DNA of 64,000 nt, from NCBI GenBank assembly GCA_963973455.1, contig CAXAZF010000001.1:310001-374000 (forward strand), read 5' to 3'. A model generated the notes under the pieces. That model worked only from the letters and a program-made list of their open reading frames with translations. It had not been told where the DNA came from and did not search any database. Positions 16,137-25,782 of this stretch are shown here, piece after piece. The stretch comes from Marixanthomonas sp002364245. GTDB lineage: Bacteria; Bacteroidota; Bacteroidia; Flavobacteriales; Flavobacteriaceae. How positions within the stretch are numbered: position 1 is the first letter of the stretch; each line of letters starts with the position of its first letter. The translations under genes were made by a program, and so were the position numbers.

Positions 16137-17555
16137 ATGCCAACATATCCTAACGCATTACAAAACCCAATATTTAAAACCGTATCAAAAGCTGCTAGCA
16201 ATTTAAAAACGGAAAGCTATGTTATTGGCGGATATGTGCGCGATTATATTTTAGACCGTGGCGAAGCAAAAGACATAGATATTGTTGCGGTTGGTAGTGG
16301 TATTGAATTAGCAAAAGAGGTTTCTAAACTTCTCCCGGGAAAACCCAAAGTTTCTATTTTTAAAACATATGGCACCGCTATGCTTAAAACCGGCGGAATT
16401 GAGCTAGAATTTGTTGGTGCCCGTAAAGAATCTTATTCCGAAGAAAGCCGAAACCCAGCTGTAGAAGATGGAACACTGGAAGATGACCAAAATCGCCGTG
16501 ATTTTACCATCAATGCATTAGCACTAAGTTTAAACGACAAGAACTTTGGTGAGTTGTTAGACCCATTCAATGGTATAGAAGATCTTGAGAAAAAGATTAT
16601 CAAAACGCCTTTAAACCCAGATATTACCTATAGCGACGACCCATTACGAATGCTACGGGCCATTCGCTTTGCCACACAACTTGACTTTTTTATTGAAAAA
16701 GAATCGTTGCAATCCATTACCAAAAATGCAAAGCGAATAAAAATCATTTCAAAAGAGCGAATTATTGACGAGATCAATAAAATCTTGTTGGCCGATAAGC
16801 CATCTAAAGGTTTTGCCTTGCTTCATAAAACTGGCTTGCTTCCTTTTATTTTTCCTGAATTAGTTGCCTTAGAAGGTATTGATGAAAAAGAAGGACAACG
16901 GCATAAAGACAATTTTTGGCACACGCTGGAAGTGGTCGATAACATTTCAAAAACAACAGATAATCTTTGGTTACGCTGGGCAGCGTTATTACATGATATT
17001 GGAAAAGCACCCACTAAAAAGTTTGACAAAAAAATTGGCTGGACATTCCATGCCCACGAATTTGTAGGCTCAAAAATGGTCTATAAACTTTTTAAGCGTA
17101 TGAAAATGCCACTGAATGATAAAATGAAATTTGTTCAGAAAATGGTTTTAATGAGCTCTCGTCCTATCGTTTTGGCAACTGATGTTACTGATAGCGCTGT
17201 TAGACGATTGATTTTTGATGCAGGAGATCACGTAGATGATTTGATGACACTTTGTGAAGCAGATATTACCACTAAAAACCCAAAGAAGTTTAAAAACTAC
17301 CATAATAATTTTCAAAAAGTTCGTGATAAAATTCAAGAAGTTGAAGAACGTGATCACATCCGAAACTTTCAACCGCCCATTAGTGGAGAAGAAATTATGA
17401 ATACCTTTGGTTTAAAACCTTCTCGGGAAATCGGTATTATTAAAGATGCCATAAAAGAAGCTATTTTAGAAGGTGATATTCCTAATGAATATGAAGCGGC
17501 CAAAAGTTTTATGCTTCAAAAAGGAAAAAAATTAAATTTAACACCCGTTACATAA
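16137..17555 (+). CDS. cca: CCA tRNA nucleotidyltransferase with HD domain
   Basis: Adds or repairs the 3'-CCA end of tRNAs. The 472 residues show the class II poly(A) polymerase/CCA head: YVIGGYVRDYIL (about 27-38), AKDIDIVAVG (catalytic Asp pair, about 43-52), RRDFTINALAL (about 121-131) and the RNA-binding linker DPLRMLRAIRFATQL. From about residue 245 an HD phosphohydrolase domain follows, with HKDNFWHTLEVV and ALLHDIGKAPT, as in many bacterial CCA enzymes. Its stop overlaps the ctaA start by one base (TAATG), indicating coupling. Confidence 0.93.
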   Translation: MPTYPNALQNPIFKTVSKAASNLKTESYVIGGYVRDYILDRGEAKDIDIVAVGSGIELAKEVSKLLPGKPKVSIFKTYGTAMLKTGGIELEFVGARKESYSEESRNPAVEDGTLEDDQNRRDFTINALALSLNDKNFGELLDPFNGIEDLEKKIIKTPLNPDITYSDDPLRMLRAIRFATQLDFFIEKESLQSITKNAKRIKIISKERIIDEINKILLADKPSKGFALLHKTGLLPFIFPELVALEGIDEKEGQRHKDNFWHTLEVVDNISKTTDNLWLRWAALLHDIGKAPTKKFDKKIGWTFHAHEFVGSKMVYKLFKRMKMPLNDKMKFVQKMVLMSSRPIVLATDVTDSAVRRLIFDAGDHVDDLMTLCEADITTKNPKKFKNYHNNFQKVRDKIQEVEERDHIRNFQPPISGEEIMNTFGLKPSREIGIIKDAIKEAILEGDIPNEYEAAKSFMLQKGKKLNLTPVT

Positions 17556-18589
17556 TGTATAGAAAGTGGGTAAAAATAGCATTAATTGCTGTTTATTTAG
17601 TGATTATAGCAGGAGCCATGGTTAGAATGACAGGCTCTGGAATGGGTTGCCCAGACTGGCCTAAATGCTTTGGCTATTATGTCCCCCCTACCGATATTAC
17701 AGAATTGGAATGGCAACCTCAGCGTAGCTTTAAAAAAGGGCAGGTAATCATTAAAGATGAAACACTTCAAGTAGCTGCCAAAGACTTTACAACAAGCGAA
17801 ACTTTTTCAGAAAATAATTGGAACCTGTATACCAAACACGATTATGCAACCTTTAACGTTTGGCATACCTGGATTGAATATATAAATCGTCTTTTTGGAG
17901 CACTTTCCGGCTTGGCTGTCCTAATTATGGCGCTATTTTCTTTTAGTCAATGGAAGCATAGTAAACGGATTACCTTGCTTTCTTGGCTTAGTGTATTTTT
18001 ACTTGGGTTTCAAGCTTGGCTAGGGGCAACTGTAGTTTACTCCGTTTTATCACCTATACGAATCACCATACATATGGTGATGGCATTAGTTATTTTGGCT
18101 GTTTTATTGTACTTATTATATTATTCTCAGCCTAAGCTGCGTACTTTTTCTATTTCAATAGGCTATACAAATCTTTTGATATTTGCACTGTTATTAACTA
18201 TTGTACAAGTGGTGCTGGGCACACAAGTCCGCCAGTTTGTAGATGAGCAAGTAGATATAGTTGGCTACCAAGCAAAATCACTCTGGCTCGACAACCCCGA
18301 TTTGTATTTTTACGCACACCGTTCTTTTTCTATTTTGATATTTTTGGTCAATCTTGCTTTATGGTTTTTCAATAAAAAACACAGTTACGGCCTCAAAAAA
18401 ATAAACATGATATTCTTCTTAGTCATTCTTGAAGCTGCAACAGGCATCGCCATGTATTATTTTGATTTTCCTTTCTTATCCCAACCACTTCATTTAATAA
18501 TAGCATCTTTATTGTTTGGATATCAATTTTATGTTGTATTGCAAGCATGGAAAAGACACCGGCCAGATTTTATCACTCGGCAAGTTTAA
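17555..18589 (+). CDS. ctaA: Heme A synthase (COX15/CtaA family)
   Basis: Converts heme O to heme A for aa3-type cytochrome oxidase, in the inner membrane. The 344 residues contain about eight hydrophobic helices. The N-terminal RMTGSGMGCPDWPKCFG (about 24-40) is typical, and the heme ligands are in HTWIEYINRLFG, ITIHMVMAL, YAHRSFS and PLHLIIASLLFG. The oxidase genes are not in this window, so the pairing with cca reflects local operon layout rather than shared function. Confidence 0.93.
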   Translation: MYRKWVKIALIAVYLVIIAGAMVRMTGSGMGCPDWPKCFGYYVPPTDITELEWQPQRSFKKGQVIIKDETLQVAAKDFTTSETFSENNWNLYTKHDYATFNVWHTWIEYINRLFGALSGLAVLIMALFSFSQWKHSKRITLLSWLSVFLLGFQAWLGATVVYSVLSPIRITIHMVMALVILAVLLYLLYYSQPKLRTFSISIGYTNLLIFALLLTIVQVVLGTQVRQFVDEQVDIVGYQAKSLWLDNPDLYFYAHRSFSILIFLVNLALWFFNKKHSYGLKKINMIFFLVILEAATGIAMYYFDFPFLSQPLHLIIASLLFGYQFYVVLQAWKRHRPDFITRQV

Positions 18590-18648
18590 ACTAAATTAAC
18601 TGGTAATATTTAACCCGTATTTCTTCTTCTGAAAAGTGGAATAGTTCG

Positions 18649-18656
18649 TACCTTTG
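18649..18656 (+). promoter_or_regulatory. -7 element before the pRiA4b-type gene
   Basis: TACCTTTG matches TAnnTTTG and ends 19 nt before the ATG at 18676. Confidence 0.55.
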
Positions 18657-18675
18657 TCCCCTAAATTTTTCAGTT

Positions 18676-19197
18676 ATGGTGTACCGGTTTAGAGTCATTC
18701 TTGACACACATGAAGATGTTTTTAGAGATATTGAAATTGAAGCTTCAGATAACCTTGAGGACCTTCACAATGTAATCTTGCAATCCTTTGGTTTTGAAGG
18801 GCAAGAAATGGCCTCATTTTATGTAAGTAATGAAAAATGGGAACAAGGGGAAGAAATCGCTCTGTTTGATATGGGCGACAAACCTGGTTCTGTCAGGGTA
18901 ATGAGTGAAAACCGTTTGGAAGATACCGTTTGGCGAGAACAAACCCGGTTGCTTTACATTTACGACTATCTCAATATGTGGACATTCATGGTCGAGCTTG
19001 CCGATATTGTGGAACCAGAAGATGGTCAAAGCTACCCAAACCTAATGTACGTTGAAGGCCAAATACCTGCTGTAGCTCCAGAACGCGAATTTATAATCGA
19101 AGACATTGATGATGCGTTTTCTGAAGAAGAAGAGGACGAAATGGGCCTTGACCCAGAAGATTATGATACGCTAGATTTTGACGAAAACTGGAATTAA
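18676..19197 (+). CDS. Plasmid pRiA4b ORF-3-like family protein
   Basis: A 173-residue cytosolic protein of unknown function in the IS1096/pRiA4b ORF-3 family. The recognisable region is residues 1-120: VYRFRVILDTHEDVFRDIEIEA, then LEDLHNVILQSFGFEG, FYVSNEKWEQGEEIALFDM and LLYIYDYLNMWTFMVEL. The last 40 residues are strongly acidic (EEEEDEMGLDPEDYDTLDFDENW). The name recalls a plasmid ORF, but nothing nearby suggests mobility; single chromosomal copies are common in Flavobacteria. Its own promoter is 19 nt upstream. Confidence 0.83.
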   Translation: MVYRFRVILDTHEDVFRDIEIEASDNLEDLHNVILQSFGFEGQEMASFYVSNEKWEQGEEIALFDMGDKPGSVRVMSENRLEDTVWREQTRLLYIYDYLNMWTFMVELADIVEPEDGQSYPNLMYVEGQIPAVAPEREFIIEDIDDAFSEEEEDEMGLDPEDYDTLDFDENWN

Positions 19198-19281
19198 TAT
19201 AGCGAGAGTTCTCAGCTTTTTACAGTAGCTTTAACCGTTACAATTTTCAGTTAATTTTACACTTAACCCTTTACATTTCAA

Positions 19282-20340
19282 ATGATAAACTTATACGCTG
19301 CACATATTGCATCTCTATCAATTCACAGAGTAGGAAACAAAAGTCGCAACGAAGGCATTTTTTTATCTTCTGCTCCTTATAAAATGGATGATGAGATTAG
19401 ACCTTTGTTAAAAGAGTTTTTTCTGAAACCATTCCGCGACAAAGAAGAAAACTACTTTCAGTTTCGTCACGAAGCTGATTTGGAATTTCATGATTTATAT
19501 AACACTGTTTCTGAAATTTTTGATGATCCAGAAAGTATTCACGAACACAGTAAAAAGATAACCAAGCATCTTTTTGACCAATCCATGCATCCGCATATTA
19601 AAAACGGAGAAGTATATGTAGCGTATATGGAAAACCTGCAGATTGATAATGAAAAGGTAGATGGCATTGGTATTTTTAAGTCTGAGATAAAACAAGACTT
19701 TCTTCAATTTGCTGAACAGGGTAATCAATTAGATGCTATACTTCAGCAAGGTGTAAATCTTAAAAAACTGGATAAGGGTGCGCTTATATTCAACGTAAAG
19801 AAAGACGAGGGCTACAAAGTACTTTCCATAGATAGTAACCGCTATGACGCCCGTTATTGGGTGGAAAGCTTTTTAGGTGTTGATGCGTTTGAAGATGAAA
19901 ACTTCTTCACCAAAAAGTATTTAAAATTCTGCCAGGATTTTGCAAAAGATGTGGTACTTCCTGCGGAAGATAAACAACAAGAAGTTATGTTTATGAACCG
20001 TGCCGTAAACCACTTTGCAAAAAACGATAATTTTGAAGAAAGTTCTTTTGTAAACGAAGTGATTGATAACCCTGCATTAGTGCCTGAATTTAATCATTAC
20101 AAAACAGAAAAAGCACCAAAATATAAAATTGAGGATCTTACCACCTTCCCTATTGCCAACACAGCAGTGAGTGCAGCCCGTAAAAAGATTAAAAATGTAA
20201 TTAATCTAGATACTAACATTCAGATAAAGATGGATTTCATAAATCCTGACAGTGCTGAGCGTTTTGTAGAAAAAGGCTGGGATGAAGAAAAACAGATGTA
20301 TTATTATTTGGTTTACTTCAACAAAGAAGAAAAGTCGTAA
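19282..20340 (+). CDS. Nucleoid-associated protein (NdpA/YejK family)
   Basis: A 352-residue cytosolic protein matching the 37-kDa nucleoid-associated family (PF04245). The N-terminal IASLSIHRVGNKSRNEGI and the central VDGIGIFKSEIKQDFLQF and RYWVESFLGV segments agree with NdpA. In E. coli YejK binds nucleoid DNA and topoisomerase IV; the role here is inferred from family. The gene stands alone between a weak upstream region and the intergenic repeat region at 20341-20501. Confidence 0.82.
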   Translation: MINLYAAHIASLSIHRVGNKSRNEGIFLSSAPYKMDDEIRPLLKEFFLKPFRDKEENYFQFRHEADLEFHDLYNTVSEIFDDPESIHEHSKKITKHLFDQSMHPHIKNGEVYVAYMENLQIDNEKVDGIGIFKSEIKQDFLQFAEQGNQLDAILQQGVNLKKLDKGALIFNVKKDEGYKVLSIDSNRYDARYWVESFLGVDAFEDENFFTKKYLKFCQDFAKDVVLPAEDKQQEVMFMNRAVNHFAKNDNFEESSFVNEVIDNPALVPEFNHYKTEKAPKYKIEDLTTFPIANTAVSAARKKIKNVINLDTNIQIKMDFINPDSAERFVEKGWDEEKQMYYYLVYFNKEEKS

Positions 20341-20501
20341 TTGACTGGTGTTTGATGACAGATGATGGATGTATATTAACTAATGTCATCAGTAATCCAG
20401 CACCCAACATCTAGCTTCAAACTTCCAACTTCCAGCATTAATTTGTAACAAATCTTCAGTACATTCGTCGTATAGATAGCTAACCCAAAAAATACAATTC
20501 T
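20341..20501. repeat. Intergenic low-complexity repeat remnant
   Basis: This 161-bp gap holds an 8-bp inverted repeat (TGATGACA at 20353-20360, TGTCATCA at 20384-20391) and a run of related 10-mers, CTAGCTTCAAACTTCCAACTTCCAGC, in which CTTCCA recurs. Such CTTCCAACTTCC strings look like the dispersed intergenic repeats I recall from flavobacterial genomes. I see no gene here. Confidence 0.4.
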
Positions 20502-21401
20502 TTGGAACCCATACTTACGATTGACAATCTTACCAAAAAATTTGGTCCTATAACCGCCGTAAAAAACCTCTCTTTTACCATTGAAAAAGGAAATGTATAC
20601 GGAATTTTAGGCCCAAACGGAAGCGGGAAATCAACCACGTTGGGCATCGTCCTAAATGTGGTCAATAAAACTGACGGTAGTTACCATTGGTTTGACGGTA
20701 CCGATTCTACCCACAATGCGCTAAAAAAAGTTGGTGCCATTATTGAACACCCCAACTTTTACCCGTATATGACAGCGGTTCAAAACTTAGCGTTGGTATG
20801 CAAAATTAAAGGAGTTCCTACTTCAAAAATTGAAGAAAAACTAGAAGTTGTTGGTTTACTGGAAAGGAAAAATAGTAAGTTTAAAACATTTTCTTTAGGG
20901 ATGAAGCAACGTTTGGCGATTGCTTCAGCTTTGCTGAACGATCCTGAAATATTAATCTTAGATGAACCCACAAACGGTTTAGATCCACAGGGAATTCATC
21001 AAATACGGGAAATAATAAAGAAAATTGCTTCAGAAGGAACTACAATTTTGTTGGCCTCTCACCTACTTGATGAAGTTGAAAAGGTTTGTTCACACGTTGT
21101 AATTCTTCGAAAAGGGGAAAGCTTATATACCGGAACGGTTGATGAAATGAATGCCAGCCACGGTTTCTTCATTCTACAAGCAAATGATATGCAGCTATTG
21201 GAAAATGAATTAAAAAATCATGCTGGTTTTGGAAAACTGAAGAAGGAAGGTGACACACTCGTTGCTTATTTAGAAGAACCTATGGACGCTTCAACCTTAA
21301 ACAAACAGCTTCAGGAAAAAGGAATTATTCTATCACACTTAGTGAAACGAAAAGAAAGCCTAGAAGAACAATTCCTTGAATTGACTAAAAACCTAAACTA
21401 A
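20502..21401 (+). CDS. ABC transporter ATP-binding protein (TTG start)
   Basis: A 299-residue ATPase of the DrrA/CcmA-type export family. Walker A is GPNGSGKST (about 37-45), the signature is FSLGMKQRLAIASALL (about 131-146), Walker B is EILILDEPTNGLDP (about 151-164), and the switch His is in ASHLLDEVE. The frame opens with TTG at 20502 (MEPILTIDNLTKKFG); there is no in-frame ATG before Walker A, so TTG is the likely start. It pairs with the ABC-2 permease gene 8 nt downstream. The substrate is unknown. Confidence 0.9.
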   Translation: MEPILTIDNLTKKFGPITAVKNLSFTIEKGNVYGILGPNGSGKSTTLGIVLNVVNKTDGSYHWFDGTDSTHNALKKVGAIIEHPNFYPYMTAVQNLALVCKIKGVPTSKIEEKLEVVGLLERKNSKFKTFSLGMKQRLAIASALLNDPEILILDEPTNGLDPQGIHQIREIIKKIASEGTTILLASHLLDEVEKVCSHVVILRKGESLYTGTVDEMNASHGFFILQANDMQLLENELKNHAGFGKLKKEGDTLVAYLEEPMDASTLNKQLQEKGIILSHLVKRKESLEEQFLELTKNLN

Positions 21402-21409
21402 CCAACCGT

Positions 21410-22246
21410 ATGTTACGACTTCTCAATATAGAACTTCAAAAATTAAGATATAATCGCTCTGCGAAAGTGATTTCAATTGTCTATTTCATATTAATAACAT
21501 TTATTGCACTAATCGCTTCAATAGAATTCCCCTTAGGAAGCGTAAACTTTAGAGTTGCAGATCAAGGTATTTTTAACTTCCCTTTTATTTGGCATTTCAA
21601 CACCTATATAGCTGCTATTCTTAAAATATTTTTAGCTATTGTCATTGTTTCAATGATGAGTAATGAGTACAGTTACCGTACTCTAAAACAAAACTTAATT
21701 GACGGTTTAAGCAAAAAAGAATTCGTACTCTCAAAGTTCATAACAGTTATAGGTTTTGCATTAATCTCTACGCTGTTTGTTTTTATCGTTTCAATGATTT
21801 TAGGCCTTAGCTTTTCAGATTATACCGAAATGGGCATCATATTTAGTGATATGGAATACTTGATAGCCTATTTTATTAAACTGGTTGGCTTCTTTGCCTT
21901 TTGTCTGTTTTTAGGAATTTTGGTAAAGCGCTCTGCATTTGCCATTGGCTTTTTAGTGGTTTGGTGGATTGTAGAAAGTATTGTGTACGGACTTTTAAAA
22001 TGGCAGTTTTTTAAAGGAACAAATATCGCTGAAAACATTACTCAATTTTTCCCTCTGGAAGCGATGAGCAACTTGATTAAAGAACCTATGTCACGTCTAG
22101 GTGCTGTACAATCTGCTGCTACTCAATTGGGGGAGAATTTTACCAAGAGTTATGATGTTACCCTTTTAAATGTAGCTATTGTATTAGTTTGGACATTCTT
22201 GTTTGTGTATTGGAGCTACGCTATTTTGAAGAAACGGGATTTGTAA
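21410..22246 (+). CDS. ABC-2 type permease
   Basis: A 278-residue inner-membrane protein with about six hydrophobic segments, starting MLRLLNIELQKLRYNRSAK. It has the usual ABC-2 layout: a first helix, a periplasmic stretch (about 45-65), and a mid-protein NEYSYRTLKQNLIDGLSKKEF segment (about 84-104) that contacts the ATPase. It is the membrane partner of the preceding ATPase, 8 nt upstream. The cargo cannot be read from sequence; lipid, drug or peptide export are all possible. Confidence 0.88.
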   Translation: MLRLLNIELQKLRYNRSAKVISIVYFILITFIALIASIEFPLGSVNFRVADQGIFNFPFIWHFNTYIAAILKIFLAIVIVSMMSNEYSYRTLKQNLIDGLSKKEFVLSKFITVIGFALISTLFVFIVSMILGLSFSDYTEMGIIFSDMEYLIAYFIKLVGFFAFCLFLGILVKRSAFAIGFLVVWWIVESIVYGLLKWQFFKGTNIAENITQFFPLEAMSNLIKEPMSRLGAVQSAATQLGENFTKSYDVTLLNVAIVLVWTFLFVYWSYAILKKRDL

Positions 22247-22284
22247 AACTTTATACAGTCTATTTAAAATCAAACATTTTTGAT

Positions 22285-23016
22285 ATGTTTACAAAAACAA
22301 ATCAATTAATGTACCGACTACTTTTATTTCTGTTTCTTTTTTGCAATATCTATGTTGTAACAGCTCAAAAAAACCAATCAAATCAAGTTAAATTTTCTGA
22401 AAAAACGCTTCAACAAAATTACGTTACTTTAAACGTACTAAGCCCGTTAAATCCGTTGTTACCAAGATATAGAGCAGGTTATTTTCAACGAATCGCGACT
22501 AAATGGGCTGCAAGTATAGATGTAGGGTACGGCGATAAAAATATTTCGCTCAAGACTGATAGGCAAGGAACCAACTATCAGCTTTTTGAAATTAGACCTG
22601 AATTCTACTACACCTACAAAGACATTGGTACAAGCCATTATATTTCTATGGAATTGTTTTACATAAAAACATCCGATACTTTCCAAGATGAAACTTATGT
22701 TCCTGAAAACAGCAATCGTGAGTTTGAATATGACCAAGCAGATTTTGATAGGGGTAAAATTGGTTTTCATATAAAATCCGGTCATATATTTCGTATTTCA
22801 GACGATTTACGTCTTAATTTATATTACGGCATAGGGATACGACAACGGAAAATACAATATTCAAACGTCAAAAACCCTCAAGAACTCGATGGAAATTATG
22901 TCCCTGGTTATTCTGAATTATTTTCAGTTTTTGAAGGGCTTGATTTTTTAAAAGAAGAAGGCACTGCCACTGGTTTAAACGTCAGCTTAGGGCTTAAGGT
23001 AATGTATCATTTTTAA
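22285..23016 (+). CDS. Predicted outer-membrane beta-barrel protein
   Basis: A 243-residue exported protein. It starts at ATG 22285 (MFTKTNQLMYRLLLFLFLF) or at ATG 22309; either gives a signal peptide ending near VTAQK. The mature part is rich in alternating, aromatic-ended strands (for example FQRIATKWAASIDVGYG, YHIKSGHIFRI-like strands) and ends ...LGLKVMYHF, with a terminal Phe as in porin-like barrels. No family name can be assigned. It overlaps nothing of the ABC genes except 60-odd bases in a longer out-of-frame extension I reject. Confidence 0.6.
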   Translation: MFTKTNQLMYRLLLFLFLFCNIYVVTAQKNQSNQVKFSEKTLQQNYVTLNVLSPLNPLLPRYRAGYFQRIATKWAASIDVGYGDKNISLKTDRQGTNYQLFEIRPEFYYTYKDIGTSHYISMELFYIKTSDTFQDETYVPENSNREFEYDQADFDRGKIGFHIKSGHIFRISDDLRLNLYYGIGIRQRKIQYSNVKNPQELDGNYVPGYSELFSVFEGLDFLKEEGTATGLNVSLGLKVMYHF

Positions 23017-23060
23017 AAGTTGTTTATCTTTCTTTCACGAGTTACTACTTACATTTTCGT

Positions 23061-23068
23061 TATTTTTG
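23061..23068 (+). promoter_or_regulatory. -7 element before uvrB
   Basis: TATTTTTG matches TAnnTTTG and ends 21 nt before the uvrB ATG. Confidence 0.5.
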
Positions 23069-23089
23069 TAGGGCATTGAAAAAGAACCT

Positions 23090-25093
23090 ATGAAGTTTAA
23101 AGTAGTATCAGATTTTACGCCCACTGGTGACCAGCCAGAAGCGATAAAATCCTTGGTGAACGGGCTTAATTCCGAAGAAAGGTATCAAACACTACTCGGG
23201 GTTACCGGAAGTGGTAAAACCTTTACCGTTGCCAACGTTGTTGAAGAAGTGCAGAAACCAACCTTGGTATTGGCACACAACAAAACCTTGGCGGCACAAT
23301 TATATTCAGAATTCAAAAATTTCTTTCCCAATAACGCAGTTGAATATTTTGTTTCCTATTACGATTACTACCAACCGGAAGCGTTTATCCCGAGTAGCGG
23401 ACAGTATATTGAAAAAGACCTTTCCATAAATGAAGAAATTGAAAAGCTTCGCTTAAGCACCACCTCTTCCCTATTATCTGGGCGACGTGATGTGATTGTG
23501 GTTGCTTCGGTTTCGTGTTTGTACGGTATTGGTAACCCTGTAGAATTTCAGAAAAATGTAATCAGTTTACAGCAGGGTCAAAGGCTTTCACGCACCAAAT
23601 TACTACATCGATTGGTTCAAAGTTTATACGCTCGGACTGAAGCAGAATTTCATAATGGAAATTTCAGAATAAAAGGTGATACCGTAGATGTATATCCAGG
23701 TTATGCTGATGATGCTTTCAGAATTCATTTTTTTGGAGATGAAATTGAAGAAATTGAAGCTTTTGACCCGAAAACCAATGAAGTAATTGAGAAATATGAA
23801 CGCTTGAACATCTATCCTGCTAATATGTTCGTTACTTCGCCAGATGTATTACAAGGAGCCATTCGTGAAATTCAAGACGATTTGGTTAAACAACTTGATT
23901 ATTTTAAGGAAATAGGCAAACACCTAGAAGCTAAACGACTGGAAGAACGCACCAATTTCGATCTCGAAATGATCCGCGAATTAGGGTATTGTAGCGGTAT
24001 TGAAAACTATTCTCGTTATCTTGATAGGCGTTTACCTGGTACGCGCCCATTCTGCTTATTGGATTATTTTCCAGATGATTATTTAATGATAGTTGATGAA
24101 AGTCACGTATCCATCCCACAAGTTGGAGCGATGTATGGTGGTGACCGCAGTAGAAAAGAGAATTTGGTGGAATATGGTTTCCGCTTACCGGCCGCGATGG
24201 ACAACCGCCCGTTAAAAGCAGAAGAGTTTGAAGCGCTTCAAAACCAAGTGATTTACGTAAGTGCCACACCAGCAGATTATGAACTGGAAAAAAGCGGTGG
24301 TGTGTATGTTGAGCAAGTAATTAGACCAACTGGTTTGCTGGACCCACCTATTGAAGTTCGCCCTAGTTTAAACCAGATCGATGATTTATTGGAAGAGATG
24401 CAACTTCGTATAGAAAAAGATGAGCGGGTTTTAGTTACCACGCTTACCAAACGAATGGCAGAAGAATTGACAAAATACCTAACCCGCGTTCAAATACGGT
24501 GTCGCTACATTCACAGTGACGTAGATACTTTGGAGCGAGTTGAAATCATGCAAGACCTTCGCTTAGGGTTGTTCGATGTGTTGGTAGGGGTTAACTTGTT
24601 GCGAGAGGGATTAGACTTACCAGAAGTATCTTTAGTGGCTATTCTGGATGCTGACAAAGAAGGCTTTTTACGTAGTAAACGCTCGCTTACCCAAACGGTA
24701 GGTCGTGCAGCAAGACATATTAACGGAAAAGCTATTTTGTATGCAGATAAGATTACAAATAGCATGCAAGGAACCATTGATGAGACTGAATACCGACGTG
24801 AGAAACAAATTGCTTACAATAAGGAAAACAACATTACCCCAACGGCAATCAAAAAGTCATTCGAAAATACGCTGGCGAAATCGAAACAAGAGGCCTACAC
24901 TTTTGAAACTGCCGACAGTCTAGCCGCCGCAGAACCAGAAGATGAATACTTGACTAAACCTCAAATAGAGAAAAAAATACGTGACACACGAAAAGCGATG
25001 GAAAAGTCTGCAAAAGAATTAGACTTTATGATGGCTGCTAAGTTAAGAGATAAAATTAAAGTTTTGCAAAGATCATTAGAAGAAGTTAAGTAA
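23090..25093 (+). CDS. uvrB: Excinuclease ABC subunit B
   Basis: Damage-verifying helicase-like subunit of nucleotide excision repair; loaded on DNA by UvrA and cut by UvrC. The 667 residues match UvrB: Walker A GVTGSGKTFT (about 37-46), the beta-hairpin YYDYYQPEAFIP (about 90-101), DESHVSIPQ (about 337-345), YVSATPADYE, the helicase motif VGVNLLREGLDLPEV, QTVGRAARH, and a C-terminal UVR domain (KAMEKSAKELDFMMAAKLRD). Length is normal. uvrA and uvrC are not in this window. Confidence 0.97.
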   Translation: MKFKVVSDFTPTGDQPEAIKSLVNGLNSEERYQTLLGVTGSGKTFTVANVVEEVQKPTLVLAHNKTLAAQLYSEFKNFFPNNAVEYFVSYYDYYQPEAFIPSSGQYIEKDLSINEEIEKLRLSTTSSLLSGRRDVIVVASVSCLYGIGNPVEFQKNVISLQQGQRLSRTKLLHRLVQSLYARTEAEFHNGNFRIKGDTVDVYPGYADDAFRIHFFGDEIEEIEAFDPKTNEVIEKYERLNIYPANMFVTSPDVLQGAIREIQDDLVKQLDYFKEIGKHLEAKRLEERTNFDLEMIRELGYCSGIENYSRYLDRRLPGTRPFCLLDYFPDDYLMIVDESHVSIPQVGAMYGGDRSRKENLVEYGFRLPAAMDNRPLKAEEFEALQNQVIYVSATPADYELEKSGGVYVEQVIRPTGLLDPPIEVRPSLNQIDDLLEEMQLRIEKDERVLVTTLTKRMAEELTKYLTRVQIRCRYIHSDVDTLERVEIMQDLRLGLFDVLVGVNLLREGLDLPEVSLVAILDADKEGFLRSKRSLTQTVGRAARHINGKAILYADKITNSMQGTIDETEYRREKQIAYNKENNITPTAIKKSFENTLAKSKQEAYTFETADSLAAAEPEDEYLTKPQIEKKIRDTRKAMEKSAKELDFMMAAKLRDKIKVLQRSLEEVK

Positions 25094-25140
25094 TGATTAT
25101 ATTTTTTTCTTCGGAAGTTAATTACATCAAAATTTAATTT

Positions 25141-25782
25141 ATGAGCGTGTTAACACAACTGTTTTTACCATTTTTGTACTTTTCATTAAATATGATGCCA
25201 ACGCAAGATACCGTTCCAAGCAATAAAATTATTCCAGAAAGCATAAAAGAAGAGGCATTAATAGCACTCTCTTACTTTCCGGAATTAAAAGACATTCACA
25301 TAACTTTTAAGTTTAAGGATAAAATAAAAAAATCTACCATGCAGGCGCAGCCTACTTGGGGTAGTTTTTTTAAAAGAAGTAAAAAGCGAGAATACATTAT
25401 ACTAATCAGTAGAGAAATACAGATTGAAAACGAAGCCTTTACCATTAATGATATCCCTTCAGATGTTATAGTTGGCTGGTTAGGGCATGAGTTAGGCCAT
25501 GTAATTGATTATAGCGATCGCAATAACTTTGGGATGTTAATTTTCGGTTTTAAATATCTTTTTTCGAAAATGCATATTAAAGAAGTAGAACGAACAGCTG
25601 ACACGATAGCTGTAGCCCATGGTATGGGAGATTACATATTACAAACCAAAAATTTTATTTTAGATCACGCTAATATTTCAGAACGGTATAAAAAACGAAT
25701 TCGTTCGTTCTATATGTCCCCCGAAGAAGTAATGGAATTGATAAATAAAGGTAAATTGGAAGAAGCAGCTACTGCTGAATAG
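25141..25782 (+). CDS. Predicted HExxH zinc metallopeptidase
   Basis: A 213-residue protein I cannot assign to a named family. It has a hydrophobic N-terminus (about residues 3-19), then a soluble domain with a textbook zinc-peptidase motif, HELGH at 116-120, followed by EVERTADTIAVAH (148-160) where Glu150, Asp154 or His160 could give the third ligand. This resembles minimal gluzincin/M48-type domains. It lies 47 nt after uvrB and ends overlapping, on the opposite strand, the last 14 bases of the GH3 gene. Confidence 0.62.
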   Translation: MSVLTQLFLPFLYFSLNMMPTQDTVPSNKIIPESIKEEALIALSYFPELKDIHITFKFKDKIKKSTMQAQPTWGSFFKRSKKREYIILISREIQIENEAFTINDIPSDVIVGWLGHELGHVIDYSDRNNFGMLIFGFKYLFSKMHIKEVERTADTIAVAHGMGDYILQTKNFILDHANISERYKKRIRSFYMSPEEVMELINKGKLEEAATAE

